This document shows, piece by piece, positions 7,770 to 16,403 of a stretch of 48,772 bases of DNA. The stretch covers positions 1 through 48,772 of the IMG/VR virus record IMGVR_UViG_3300011013_002469. One strand, given 5' to 3'. Position 1 is the first letter of the stretch; each line of letters starts with the position of its first letter. Origin of the DNA: a virus. A program made the translations under genes and the position numbers. A model generated the notes under the pieces. It was given only the letters and a program-made list of their open reading frames with translations. It made no database searches and had not been told where the DNA came from.

Positions 7770-8479
7770 GGCAACTCCGTATACTGGTAAGCCCTTTGTT
7801 CTTTGCCGTCAACTATATCTATCTGTTCGCCCACAAAGTTTCTGTCCTCGTTGCGGGGAGTAGGGAAGTCTTGTGCCCAGCTTTCGTTCTTCCATGCAAC
7901 CTTGCCCATGTAATCCGTCGCTGCGTGTATTGTACAGGTCTGAGGATGGGCTAACGGGTAGATAACATCGCGTAAGAACTGCATGTCTTTCATCCACCAG
8001 TTATCCCTCACTGTTGCTTGAGAGCTATGTTCCTTCTGGTAGTGCAGGCATAGTTCTGCCAGCCTAATATCGGGGTCTGGCTTCATTCCCCACATGCCAC
8101 CATTCATAGCATAGCCATGATGGGGATGGTCTCTCATGATATGCAAAATGTGATCATTAGCAACCCATTGTTGAACGGCGTCCGCTTCTCGTTGGCTAAG
8201 TCTGGAGTCCGAATCTCTAACTATGAATCTCTCGGTGTCTGGTTCGTCGTGAGCCAAAAATCTCCACATAGAGGCCAGCACCCCACATCCCTCGACATTT
8301 CTGAGCGTAGCACCCTTACCCAGCAAGCTCATAAGAGTCACCGCAGACAAGCTGTTATCATGATATATAATGGTCTCCCAAGATGGATAAAATTCCTCCC
8401 TGAGATCGAGGTTTCTATACATTCCTTCTATGTACTTAGGATCTTCTCCATACAGCGTAAAAGAAATTAACTTTCTCAT
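7766..8479 (-). CDS. Glycosyltransferase-like protein with RDxDSR motif
   Basis: 237 residues. The central block ERFIVRDSDSRLSQREADAV is followed by HIMRDHPHHGY and GGMWGMKP. I recognise this set from a family of GT-A-like transferases in which the D-x-D carries the metal and nucleotide sugar. The N-terminus (ISFTLYGEDPKYIEG) has the first strand. It probably adds a sugar to the growing glycan. ATGA overlap with the GT2 gene upstream; the kinase gene downstream begins in another ATGA overlap. Donor and linkage are unknown. Confidence 0.6.
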   Translation of the reverse strand: MRKLISFTLYGEDPKYIEGMYRNLDLREEFYPSWETIIYHDNSLSAVTLMSLLGKGATLRNVEGCGVLASMWRFLAHDEPDTERFIVRDSDSRLSQREADAVQQWVANDHILHIMRDHPHHGYAMNGGMWGMKPDPDIRLAELCLHYQKEHSSQATVRDNWWMKDMQFLRDVIYPLAHPQTCTIHAATDYMGKVAWKNESWAQDFPTPRNEDRNFVGEQIDIVDGKEQRAYQYTELP

Positions 8480-9252
8480 TCTAGATGCTCTCCTCCAAAC
8501 ATAAGGTCAATAGGGATGTCTGGACCGTCAGTCATTCTTCTGTAAAAGTCGCAGTCAGCATGATATCGTTTTACATCCAAATCTAACATAATAGCCCTCT
8601 TTTCGGCAGGTAGGACCAGCACCTTGATTGAAGTGCAGCTCTTGAACTTACAGCCACTGTAGTATGCCCTCATGGCCATCTCACCATCGGCACAATAGTA
8701 TTGGTAGCTTGGGCTGTATAAACCATACTTTCGGAACACGTCTTTCTTATATATGCCATAATTCATTACGATTTCGCCGCTTTGTTCGCCGCTCATCTGC
8801 GGATATTTGTAATCGGCGTTGTTGATAATGATCCAGTTGTTGTCCCTCATTTCGTCACAGCGTAACCAGTTGGAATCGTCGAGGTCTGACAGATCGCCTG
8901 TCTTCCAGTTAAAGAGGTAGGCGTCGTGCTCCTCGTCTATCTCTGCGATTACATCATCCCAAGAGCCGGTCAATAATACGTCATCGTTCCACTGGCAGAC
9001 AAGTTCGTGCGATGCATTCTTAACGCCCAGACTCATATAGTGAGGATAGGGACTTCTTTGCCCATGTTCGATTAGTTTGACTTGAGGGTGATTCAGTTCC
9101 TCTAGATACTCTATAGTTCCATCGGTACTGCCTCCATCTACCAAAATCAGTTCTACTTCGGTATCGCTACCACTATCAACTGTATTGGCTATTAATCCGT
9201 CAAGATAGTCTCTTCTATCTAAGGTTCCGGTTACAACACTAATTCCTTGCAT
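8476..9252 (-). CDS. Family 2 glycosyltransferase
   Basis: 258 residues with a complete GT-A N-terminal domain: ISVVTGTLDRRDYLDGLI, then LILVDGGSTDGTIEYLEEL (residues about 36-54, the nucleotide-binding strand) and CQWNDDVLLTGSWDDV, where NDD is the likely D-x-D metal site. It should transfer a sugar from a nucleotide donor in the cytoplasm. The ATG at 9,252 overlaps the FkbM gene upstream by 14 bases. It is one of two clear GT2 enzymes in the cluster, the other at 13,385-14,134. Confidence 0.85.
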   Translation of the reverse strand: MQGISVVTGTLDRRDYLDGLIANTVDSGSDTEVELILVDGGSTDGTIEYLEELNHPQVKLIEHGQRSPYPHYMSLGVKNASHELVCQWNDDVLLTGSWDDVIAEIDEEHDAYLFNWKTGDLSDLDDSNWLRCDEMRDNNWIIINNADYKYPQMSGEQSGEIVMNYGIYKKDVFRKYGLYSPSYQYYCADGEMAMRAYYSGCKFKSCTSIKVLVLPAEKRAIMLDLDVKRYHADCDFYRRMTDGPDIPIDLMFGGEHLE

Positions 9253-9856
9253 ATAAAGCGTCTCCCCAACTTTTAGATTGCCACACTTCGGTTATTCTAT
9301 TAAAACCAACATCTTCTAAGAAGTCATCAATATCGCCTATCATTGGACACCCCTCATAGACTTCATCTCTATTGACTTCTAGTATCATGGCGTCAATATT
9401 CTCTAGCGTCTTGGGTGCTCCCCTGAGAACTTCTAGTTCATACCCCTGAACATCAATGTTCAAAAAATTATACTGGGGGTCATAGTACTCGTCGAGCCTA
9501 CGCACTTCAACCTGTGTGGTTTCTGGAAAGGTGACTTCTGGGTGTTCGTCTAGATGTTTCTTGGGCTTTAGCAGAGAACTGGATGCTCCACTACCATGAG
9601 CAACACCCCCCTCTCTAAAGGAAACAAACAGCTCCTTGATTGACGACTCTGATCCCAGTGCTACATTGTGTATTTTTTCATCAAATATGCATTTAGACTT
9701 AACTAAATTATACAGATGTTCCTGCGGCTCAAACATCATGGTGTTAGTGAGTCCAAGGCTTCTATATTGATCAAGCTCTTCTCCGGCAAAGGCTCCCACA
9801 TGAATAACCCCTTTAATCGGATACCGTTGATTAATTGTACCTAAATTAAATATCAT
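9239..9856 (-). CDS. FkbM-family methyltransferase
   Basis: 205 residues from the ATG at 9,856. Motif I is KGVIHVGAFAGEELDQY, then MMFEPQEHLYNLV, and the family hallmark FLNIDVQGYELEVLRGA followed by AMILEVNRDEVYEGC. FkbM enzymes O-methylate sugars or polyketides using SAM. I take the start at 9,856 because it lies in an ATGA overlap with the upstream gene; a longer frame would begin 13 codons earlier inside that gene. With the related gene at 17,493-18,182 it suggests at least two methylated positions in the product. Confidence 0.85.
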   Translation of the reverse strand: MIFNLGTINQRYPIKGVIHVGAFAGEELDQYRSLGLTNTMMFEPQEHLYNLVKSKCIFDEKIHNVALGSESSIKELFVSFREGGVAHGSGASSSLLKPKKHLDEHPEVTFPETTQVEVRRLDEYYDPQYNFLNIDVQGYELEVLRGAPKTLENIDAMILEVNRDEVYEGCPMIGDIDDFLEDVGFNRITEVWQSKSWGDALYARN

Positions 9857-10698
9857 TCTAACCCCTTGAGTATATCTATTTCTGTGTGGGGACAATTTAT
9901 GTTGTCAAAATTCAAAGAATCCAAGTTGATCCGCTTTCCGAGTATATATTTGTCAAGTAAATCTGTGGGACTGATGCCATATCGCTCTCCGGCCATATTT
10001 CTGTCATGAGTCTCTTGGACTTTATTGTTGGGGCTATTGACCACTACGCTACGACGGGGGCAGACTATTATGTTGGGGCTGGTCGCCCAAAATCTCTGTA
10101 ACGCCGTTTCCAACTGGTTGGGGGTTTGGCTAGATCCGCGACGATAATCTTCCAGAAGACATAACTCGTCCATCATCTCCATGATATGATCTTTCTTAAA
10201 AATATGTCCATCTACAGAAAGATTGTAAGACCAATAAGAGCCATAAAGATAAGAAGTTTTGGGGGACGCTATTAAGTCATGGCTTTCTAGCAAGAACCCG
10301 ATACGACATCGGTCATCCTGTCGTTGGTCCCCAAGGCTCCTTTCTGTTATGTTCTCGCCTAGACGCAGCGAAACAACAGAGACCTCCTCGTTCCAAAAAT
10401 CGAAGTCACGAATATGAAATTCAGAGTGGAATATAATATCGTCTGTGAAGAAACATACGAATTCATCGGGAGAACTTGCTATAGCCGTATAGACATCTTT
10501 GAATAGAGATTTCCCCTGTCTCCAAAAGTCTACAGATGGATGCTCGGCAGCCAACGTTTTCTGGGCCTCTTCGTAGAGATCGGAGTTGTTATGAATAACA
10601 GTTTTGTGACAACATTGCTTGAAGTTTTGTTCAATACTTTTCAGGCACAGGTCCAACTGTAGGGGCCGATTCTTACTAAATATAACGCTAGAGATCAC
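9853..10698 (-). CDS. Glycosyltransferase, GT2/GT-A-like
   Basis: 281 residues. It begins ISSVIFSKNRPLQLDLCLKS, the 'sknRp.qL' start of a group of GT-A transferases. HNNSDLYEEA follows, and a D-x-D candidate lies in FVCFFTDDIIFHSEF near residue 86. The C-terminal half is helical and contains QLETALQRFWA. It probably adds a sugar to the glycan. The start is a GTG in a GTGA overlap with the reductase gene upstream, and the 3' end has an ATGA overlap with the FkbM gene. No donor can be named. Confidence 0.65.
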   Translation of the reverse strand: MISSVIFSKNRPLQLDLCLKSIEQNFKQCCHKTVIHNNSDLYEEAQKTLAAEHPSVDFWRQGKSLFKDVYTAIASSPDEFVCFFTDDIIFHSEFHIRDFDFWNEEVSVVSLRLGENITERSLGDQRQDDRCRIGFLLESHDLIASPKTSYLYGSYWSYNLSVDGHIFKKDHIMEMMDELCLLEDYRRGSSQTPNQLETALQRFWATSPNIIVCPRRSVVVNSPNNKVQETHDRNMAGERYGISPTDLLDKYILGKRINLDSLNFDNINCPHTEIDILKGLE

Positions 10699-11639
10699 GC
10701 GGCACCCCTTTGTTCCTTAAGGAACCACTCGATAGTTTGTTTGAGTCCGTTCTCAAAATCGGTGCTCGCTGTGAACCCAAGAATATCTGTCGCCTTGGTT
10801 GTATCTAAGCATCGTCGAGGCTGGCCATCGGGCTTTGACGAATCATAAACAATTTCTCCCCCGAACCCCATCTGCTCGGAAATCTCTGACACCAAATCGG
10901 CAATGGTGGTTTCAACCCCAGTTCCGATATTGATGGGTTCCGGTCCTGTATCCTTGAGCAATGATGACACGATAGCGTCAGCACAGTCATCCACAAACAA
11001 GAATTCTCTGGACGCGGTTCCAGTGCCCCAAACCCCCACTGTCCGCTTGCCTTCTTTCATTGCGTTGTAAAACTTTAGAATCAGAGCCGGAATAACATGG
11101 CTGCTATCTGGGTTGAAGTTGTCGTTAGGCCCATACATATTCACGGGGATGAGGTTGGTAGAATTAAAACCGTATTGTTTATGGTAGGCTATAAGAAGCT
11201 CCATTAGCGTTTTTTTTGCTATGCCATAAGGAGCGTTCGTCTCCTCTGGATATCCGTTCCAGATGTCTTCTTCTTTGAAGGGGACTTCTGTAAATTTGGG
11301 ATAAGCACAAACCGTTCCGACCATCACAAATTTATGAAGCTTATCATACTTTCGGCAGGATTCAATGAGGTTCATACCCATAGCTAAGTTGTCGTACATA
11401 AACTGGCCCGGTTTTTCCCTGTTAATTCCTATCCCGCCACAAACCGCCGCCAGATGAACAACGATATCAGGGTCAAACTGCTGAAGAACATAGTCTACAT
11501 ATTTCTGCTTGGTAAGATCCCAGACACCTCTACCGTTCAGAGGAATTAACGTATGTTCTTCGGTCTCGTCGATTTTTCGACAAACAGCCTGTCCCAAAAA
11601 CCCATTGGCTCCAGTTACCATAACTTTAGTTCGTGACAT
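10695..11639 (-). CDS. fcl: GDP-L-fucose synthase-like epimerase/reductase
   Basis: 314 residues, the usual length for GDP-fucose synthase (WcaG/Fcl). The extended SDR signature GANGFLGQ is at residues 10-17. VGTVCAYPKF covers the catalytic Ser/Thr and Cys region, NAPYGIAKKTLME gives the Tyr-x3-Lys pair, and NMYGPNDNFNPDSSHVIPAL includes the conserved histidine. It would epimerise and reduce a GDP-4-keto-6-deoxysugar. No GDP-mannose dehydratase is visible in the window, so the substrate must come from the host or from elsewhere in the genome. A Fcl-like enzyme acting on a GDP-heptose is an alternative given the heptose-type genes nearby. Confidence 0.88.
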   Translation of the reverse strand: MSRTKVMVTGANGFLGQAVCRKIDETEEHTLIPLNGRGVWDLTKQKYVDYVLQQFDPDIVVHLAAVCGGIGINREKPGQFMYDNLAMGMNLIESCRKYDKLHKFVMVGTVCAYPKFTEVPFKEEDIWNGYPEETNAPYGIAKKTLMELLIAYHKQYGFNSTNLIPVNMYGPNDNFNPDSSHVIPALILKFYNAMKEGKRTVGVWGTGTASREFLFVDDCADAIVSSLLKDTGPEPINIGTGVETTIADLVSEISEQMGFGGEIVYDSSKPDGQPRRCLDTTKATDILGFTASTDFENGLKQTIEWFLKEQRGAA

Positions 11640-12678
11640 TTAAAGATTCCTCATATTTATCGAGTTCTCCGAGTATACGATCTGCCAAGTCTTCAATATC
11701 TAAGGCTCTTAAGATCTGTGCCACTCTATGGAACCCAGTGTGGTGTTGTCGAACATAATTGTGACCCCTAGTAGCTATTTCTGCTCTCTCCTCGGGGTTT
11801 ACCAAATAGTAGTTTATTTTATCCCTGAAATCCTGCGGAGAATCTGCAATCACGAGACCATCCCCAAACATTTTATACGACTCTACATTATCAGATATAC
11901 AGAATCCACCGGCATACAAAATCTTGAAAATTCTTTCGTTGACATCAAATCCAAACTCCTGTGCATGTGGCTCACTCAAGTTTGGGCATATTTTAGCCGA
12001 AACAAAAAGATCCTTAACTTTATCATCCCCAATAACACCGCAGTACTGGTTTACTGGCCACGGCTGGTTGCCAAAGATCTTTACCTTATATCCGTCTATC
12101 GGATGGAGCAACGGAAAGAGGTAGTCATTGATGATCTGTCCCTTGTAGGGCCAATATCCGCCGACAAAACCGATATCGCATTCTAATGCGGGGTCTGCGG
12201 TTGCGTTGTCATAAACAACGGTGTCCGCACACATCATGAGAGAAATAGCCCTGATCCCAATACTCTCAAAGTGATTATGGGTTTGCTTGATGGCTTCCTC
12301 ATCATAGTGGATATGTACAAAGTCTGGCTTACCAGTTTCGTCCTTTAGCCTTTGTAGTAGTTGTCGTTCTGCCGGTGAGGAGTACAGAATGTTGTATTTC
12401 TTATGGTCTACAAGTTTTGCGTGATCCCCCCAGTCCCCAGCTCTTAAGCCGACCTTTAAATGGGGTCTTTCTTGTATACATTTTATTAGGTCTGGGGTTA
12501 AGTTATAGGACTGTCCCAAGAATACTGTTGGTTCAAAGCTGTCAAACACATCGAAAGCTGAAACGACCTTGCAGTCCCAGAACGCTGTCGGAACCCCGCA
12601 GTTTTGCAAAGCGTTGCCCCACGCCATTCGCTGATAGTAGTGGGCATGTAATCCGTCATTTGCTATTAGTATTCTCAT
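11626..12678 (-). CDS. Glycosyltransferase, GT-B fold (CgeB-like)
   Basis: 350 residues from the ATG at 12,678. It opens with MRILIANDGLHAHYYQRMAW, a typical first strand and loop. A long Rossmann domain follows with CDIGFVGGYWPYKGQII. The C-terminal domain contains SEPHAQEFGFDVNERIFKIL and AGGFCISDN, the acidic/nucleotide-sugar block of CgeB-like and family 1 transferases. The last 70 residues are helical. The start is fixed by an ATGA overlap with the upstream nucleotidyltransferase and an AAAGGAT ribosome site; the longer frame from 12,735 lies inside that gene. Donor unknown. Confidence 0.78.
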   Translation of the reverse strand: MRILIANDGLHAHYYQRMAWGNALQNCGVPTAFWDCKVVSAFDVFDSFEPTVFLGQSYNLTPDLIKCIQERPHLKVGLRAGDWGDHAKLVDHKKYNILYSSPAERQLLQRLKDETGKPDFVHIHYDEEAIKQTHNHFESIGIRAISLMMCADTVVYDNATADPALECDIGFVGGYWPYKGQIINDYLFPLLHPIDGYKVKIFGNQPWPVNQYCGVIGDDKVKDLFVSAKICPNLSEPHAQEFGFDVNERIFKILYAGGFCISDNVESYKMFGDGLVIADSPQDFRDKINYYLVNPEERAEIATRGHNYVRQHHTGFHRVAQILRALDIEDLADRILGELDKYEESLNVTN

Positions 12679-13385
12679 ATGATATCCTTTATTCTGTCTA
12701 TCTCTGTAATAGACATCCTCTCGGGTTCGTGACACACAAAATGGCCGCCAGCCATTAGAACCATATTTATAATTTCAAACGACAATTTCTTCTTGTCTGG
12801 ATTTTCATACTTCTGAAAAATAGATTTGAGTATCTTGTATTCTTTTCCGGTAAAATATGCTATTTGTGCCCACTTGACTGATAGCCCATATGACATAATA
12901 GACAACTGGTTGCCTGCTGTTGTTACGCCTACCTCGGTTTCCTTGATCTGGTTTTTGGTGTCCAAAATTACAAATGACTTGTCGTAGTCTACATCGAGAG
13001 TGTGCTTGTTGAAATACAGATCTCCATGCATGAATAATATATTTTCATTCTGGGTATTGTTAAACGCTAGACGTAGACTTTCTGAAGAGTTGCTACTGTC
13101 GTGCAACTGATTTTCTACGATCCTTGTTTTTCCCTTTGTTTTCTTTATAACCTTGTTTGCATGACATCCGACAACATTGATGATTTCTGGCGAATCAAAG
13201 CAGCCTTGAACGGTCTCTATTTGATGCTCTATCAACAAACCGCCACCCATTTTTAGCAGGCTTCTGGGTTCATATGATTTTATTCTACTACCCGCCCCAG
13301 CAGAGAGGATAACAACCGTTATTGCCTTCTGGTCCCTTGCTTTTCGTAGCGGGGTTTTGGTTATGTTTGTTACAAACCGCGTCAT
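12675..13385 (-). CDS. Sugar-phosphate nucleotidyltransferase
   Basis: 236 residues. The NTP-binding signature is VVILSAGAGSRIKSYEPRSL followed by LLKMGG (a G-x-G-x-R with a downstream lysine), then LLIEHQIETVQGC. NILFMHGDLYF gives the D-x-x-x metal site near residue 125. It resembles LicC/HddC-type enzymes that make CDP- or GDP-activated sugars or alcohols. In this operon it would supply an activated donor. HddC makes GDP-heptose, which would fit the kinase at 7,017, but the sequence does not decide that. The first 15 or so residues are a basic extension. TAATG junction with the GT2 gene upstream. Confidence 0.75.
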   Translation of the reverse strand: MTRFVTNITKTPLRKARDQKAITVVILSAGAGSRIKSYEPRSLLKMGGGLLIEHQIETVQGCFDSPEIINVVGCHANKVIKKTKGKTRIVENQLHDSSNSSESLRLAFNNTQNENILFMHGDLYFNKHTLDVDYDKSFVILDTKNQIKETEVGVTTAGNQLSIMSYGLSVKWAQIAYFTGKEYKILKSIFQKYENPDKKKLSFEIINMVLMAGGHFVCHEPERMSITEIDRIKDII

Positions 13386-14134
13386 TATCTAGATCCCATA
13401 ATCCTTGCGTGTTCCATAAAAATTTCTGGTGTCATTTTCTTGGACTGGTTGTTTTCGTGCTGATTAGCTATCCCCAAACACTCGGGAACATGGGCCATGA
13501 CGCAAACATTAGACAATCGCAACCATAGGTCATAGTCCTCAGTGCAGCCTATGAAGCCCTCGCTCGCTGGACCATGTAGTTTACTATCAAAAAACTCACC
13601 GTTGGGTAGTTGTACCATCTCAAGATATTTTTTCTTAATGATTGAGTTACTGTGCACAATACATCTCTGCATCAAAGTGGTCTTATCGTAAGCCGTTTTG
13701 AACTCCCTCTTTGTAAAATTGTGATGCACATTTTCGTAGTCGGCATACGCTACTCCGATTTCTTCGTGTTCGACAAGCTTCGATACAAGTTTTTCAATCT
13801 TGGTGGGATAATAAGAGTCGTCTGCATCTAGTATAGCGAACATATCGGCCCAGTTCCAAGCGAGTTTTATGGCAACATTTCTCGCTACACTAGCTCCCGA
13901 ATTTTTGATTCGCATGAAGTTATATTTGTCTTCTTCGTCAATAAGGGACGCATGTTCGTTCTTGCCTTTTTTGAACTCAGACAGTCTTTCCCACGAGTCA
14001 TCCGTCGATCCGTCGTCAACCACAAACAACTTGATTGGCCCCGAGTAGGTTTGGTTGTCTATACTTTTTATGCCATCAATTACATAGTGTCCATAGTTAT
14101 AGTTGGCACAAATAACTGCAACTTTAGGTAGCAT
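13385..14134 (-). CDS. Family 2 glycosyltransferase
   Basis: 249 residues with all GT2 N-terminal elements: VAVICANYNYGHYVIDGIKS, LFVVDDGSTDDSWERL (residues about 37-52), GASVARNVAIKLAW, and the metal-binding FAILDADDSYYPTKIEKL (residues about 97-114). The ED acid/base candidate is in GCTEDYDLWLRL near residue 210. This is the most canonical transferase in the cluster. It overlaps the upstream zinc-cluster gene by 11 bases. Confidence 0.92.
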   Translation of the reverse strand: MLPKVAVICANYNYGHYVIDGIKSIDNQTYSGPIKLFVVDDGSTDDSWERLSEFKKGKNEHASLIDEEDKYNFMRIKNSGASVARNVAIKLAWNWADMFAILDADDSYYPTKIEKLVSKLVEHEEIGVAYADYENVHHNFTKREFKTAYDKTTLMQRCIVHSNSIIKKKYLEMVQLPNGEFFDSKLHGPASEGFIGCTEDYDLWLRLSNVCVMAHVPECLGIANQHENNQSKKMTPEIFMEHARIMGSR

Positions 14135-14948
14135 TAAATTCCTCCCAAGTAAGTATGCCTCCTGTCGGGTTTTCTGTCCTTTCTTCGGCTTCCCGAAGCT
14201 TAGTCACAAAAGCACCCTCGGCAGTGGTTTCGTCCTGAAACAACTTGGCTCTATTTCCATTTAAGAATTTAAACAGAAAGGCGGGAAATATCATTCCATT
14301 AAAGTTGTCATACGGTTCCACCAGAACTAGTTGCCGCATTTCTACATTGACCAACTTGTGTATCTTTGTCAATACATCACTGGGGACAGACTCACCGGCG
14401 GTTGTGATGTAAACCCATCCGTTTTGGGCACGACCAAAAGCCTCGTCGATGATCAGGGATTGATCCTCTGCTGTATACTCCATCTGCACAATATGATATT
14501 TGGTGTCTGTGTCTTCATAGAGTGGAGCCAGAGTCCCCCACACCTCTTCGTTGTATTCAACTTTGTCGGTTATCACAGCAACATACGCAGGTGTCGCTCC
14601 TTCGATATTATTGATGCTCTCGATGGTCTTTATTAAAGACTTGATCGCTAAACCTTCTCCCGAATCTTCGGAGGTTTCTAGCCGCACAAAGAATCCAATA
14701 CGCGGAAAGACTTCCTCCAAGACAGTCTTCTCTGGAGCAAGGGCTTCTTCTAGGCTGAGGTCTTGGGTCCATTGGTCTGGACGATAGGTGTTGCAAAATC
14801 TCTCAAGAACAAAATGTCCGTTATCATCGGTCTGTTCTATGCCAAGTTTGTCATGTCGGCCCAGAGTGCATCCTGTTTGCTGTCCCTTCTGCCTCCCTTG
14901 TTTTTCAACAAAGACGCAGCCCTTACAGGCGGTTTGTATTTTGCTCAT
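14124..14948 (-). CDS. Cysteine-cluster protein with glycosyltransferase-like domain
   Basis: 274 residues in two parts. The first 55 residues hold four spaced cysteines (Cys8, Cys11, Cys27, Cys52) in TACKGCVFVE, TGCTLGR and RFCNTYRP, a likely zinc or iron-sulphur site. From about residue 80 the protein has a GT-A-like pattern: RIGFFVRLETS, IKSLIKTIESINNI, AYVAVITDK, and NGWVYITTAGESVPSDVL in place of a canonical D-x-D region. A tail with LREAEERTEN follows. It may be an inactive or metal-independent transferase, or a scaffold for its neighbours. The start has AGGAG and an ATGA overlap. Confidence 0.55.
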   Translation of the reverse strand: MSKIQTACKGCVFVEKQGRQKGQQTGCTLGRHDKLGIEQTDDNGHFVLERFCNTYRPDQWTQDLSLEEALAPEKTVLEEVFPRIGFFVRLETSEDSGEGLAIKSLIKTIESINNIEGATPAYVAVITDKVEYNEEVWGTLAPLYEDTDTKYHIVQMEYTAEDQSLIIDEAFGRAQNGWVYITTAGESVPSDVLTKIHKLVNVEMRQLVLVEPYDNFNGMIFPAFLFKFLNGNRAKLFQDETTAEGAFVTKLREAEERTENPTGGILTWEEFNAT

Positions 14949-15370
14949 TGGTTTCTCCTGATTTTAACGATAGACAAACACAACGCCTCATCAAAGTGCT
15001 TAGAGGTGACTTCCAAGCTGGGATCAATAATAAGCTCCGTTACCGCATCCATAGTTAGGAGAGACTTGATGGCATTGGATTTGAATACTATTGGGTTAAT
15101 GTCATTAACAGAGGCCGACTCATCGAATATGTGTTTGGATATTAAATAAAAATCCGGCTCAATGATAACTAGCTCACATCCAATCCGCATCTTTTGAAAG
15201 ATTAGTTTAGACACGGCTGCTACGTCGTCGTGAGAAAAAGAAGACAAAAAGCGGTCGCAGACAATGTGGGAAGCCTCGCTGTCCATAACACCTCTGGTGA
15301 AGGTAGCAACGTTGCTAAAATACTCAAAAGACCCATCTTCGGGATCAGACTGGCTGAGATATACTCTCAT
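14945..15370 (-). CDS. Reduced methyltransferase-like protein, probably without SAM site
   Basis: 141 residues. The segment SHIVCDRFLSSFSHDDVAAV followed by GCELVIIEPDFYLISKHIF looks like the middle of a class I methyltransferase (the 'D.i.a.hvLeH...e..r+lkpGG.l.i..PD' part). The N-terminal glycine-rich motif that binds SAM is missing. It could be a decayed methyltransferase or a non-catalytic partner of one of the methyltransferases nearby. It has a good ribosome site (GGAGG) and overlaps the upstream GT4 gene by 26 bases, so it appears to be translated. Function unknown. Confidence 0.5.
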   Translation of the reverse strand: MRVYLSQSDPEDGSFEYFSNVATFTRGVMDSEASHIVCDRFLSSFSHDDVAAVSKLIFQKMRIGCELVIIEPDFYLISKHIFDESASVNDINPIVFKSNAIKSLLTMDAVTELIIDPSLEVTSKHFDEALCLSIVKIRRNQ

Positions 15371-16403
15371 TAGAGACCTCCATTACGTCCGTATAATTTT
15401 CAACTGTACTGTAAAAAAGATTATTCCAACTATCAATAAATCGTTGTATTCCATATTTTTCGCATATTGTTTCCCTAGCTGCGTTGCCCAGCTTTCTAGC
15501 GAGTTCCGGCTTGTTGAGCAACATCTCTAGAAACGATCTAAGTTCTTTGGGGTCATTGGAGATTAGCCCATTTTTGCCGTGCTCAATTATCTCTGGAATC
15601 ATGCAGGTGGCGGTAGAGACAATTGCACACCCGCACGCCATAGCCTCCATAAGCACCGTTGGCACAGGCGAATGAATAGATGTGTTATAAAATATACTTG
15701 AACTATTATAGATTTCCCTCAGATGTTCGATAGACTCAGCCGCACTAGACAGACCGGGGCTGTTTCCCCACACGTCAACGGGCAAACCCTGTGTTGTATT
15801 CCTCCACAAATTAAAACCACAACACCAATCTCGATTAGCCCAGTCGTTTACAACAGAAAGGCAAACATTATTTCTGTCTTGTTCAGGCAGCAGCCAAAAA
15901 TCTGTATCTATTCCATGCTCTACAACACTAGCGTTATGCGGAGTGAATCCCCATGCGTCTCTGTTAAAACCCGAAATAAACGATGTGTGATCGACTGGTA
16001 TCATTTGGTATGTCTGTATTTGTTCTTCTGTATCAAATCTTACGTCAGGTAGAACGTGTGTATGTCGTAGGATAGGGATTGACAACTTGTTAGAGTGAGA
16101 CCTGCGTGTTTCCGACAGTAAGTCATGGGCGACGTGTATTCTGTCGCAGCTTGTGTGAGAGAGCACCAAGTCGAAATCTACATAGTCTGGCAATTTTTCA
16201 ATAATGTGGTAGTTGCTAGGTACTTCTGCATACGACGAGTCCCATTGCTTGCCGTATTTGAGCGAATAGAACTCGTGGCCTGTTTTGCACAAGTTCTCTT
16301 CATATCTCTCGTGGGTAGCAAACGTGAGGATATTGAGCTTGTCTCCACGCTCAACCTTTTTCATTAGAGATCTGACGGACCTTCTGGTAGCGTTAGCTGT
16401 CAC
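15345..16403 (-). CDS. Family 4-type glycosyltransferase
   Basis: 352 residues, GT-B fold. The C-terminal nucleotide-sugar domain carries PVPTVLMEAMACGCAIVS followed by PEIIEHGKNGLI, the E-x7-E-type signature of GT4 enzymes, then LARKLGNAARETICEKYG. The N-terminal half has NILTFATHERYEENL and HTHVLPD. The start is taken as the GTG at 16,403 because AAGGAG lies seven bases upstream; an ATG 13 codons later (16,364) lacks as good a site. It overlaps the next transferase gene by 11 bases. Donor and linkage unknown. Confidence 0.88.
   Translation of the reverse strand: MTANATRRSVRSLMKKVERGDKLNILTFATHERYEENLCKTGHEFYSLKYGKQWDSSYAEVPSNYHIIEKLPDYVDFDLVLSHTSCDRIHVAHDLLSETRRSHSNKLSIPILRHTHVLPDVRFDTEEQIQTYQMIPVDHTSFISGFNRDAWGFTPHNASVVEHGIDTDFWLLPEQDRNNVCLSVVNDWANRDWCCGFNLWRNTTQGLPVDVWGNSPGLSSAAESIEHLREIYNSSSIFYNTSIHSPVPTVLMEAMACGCAIVSTATCMIPEIIEHGKNGLISNDPKELRSFLEMLLNKPELARKLGNAARETICEKYGIQRFIDSWNNLFYSTVENYTDVMEVSNESISQPV

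Noticed and set aside
11728-12186. Plus-strand frame of about 150 codons
   Set aside because: It is antisense to a recognisable glycosyltransferase and has no family-like motif or ribosome site.
11626-12735. Longer start for the GT-B gene at 12,735
   Set aside because: The added residues lie inside the upstream nucleotidyltransferase and resemble its antiphase sequence. The ATG at 12,678 has an ATGA overlap and an AAAGGAT site.
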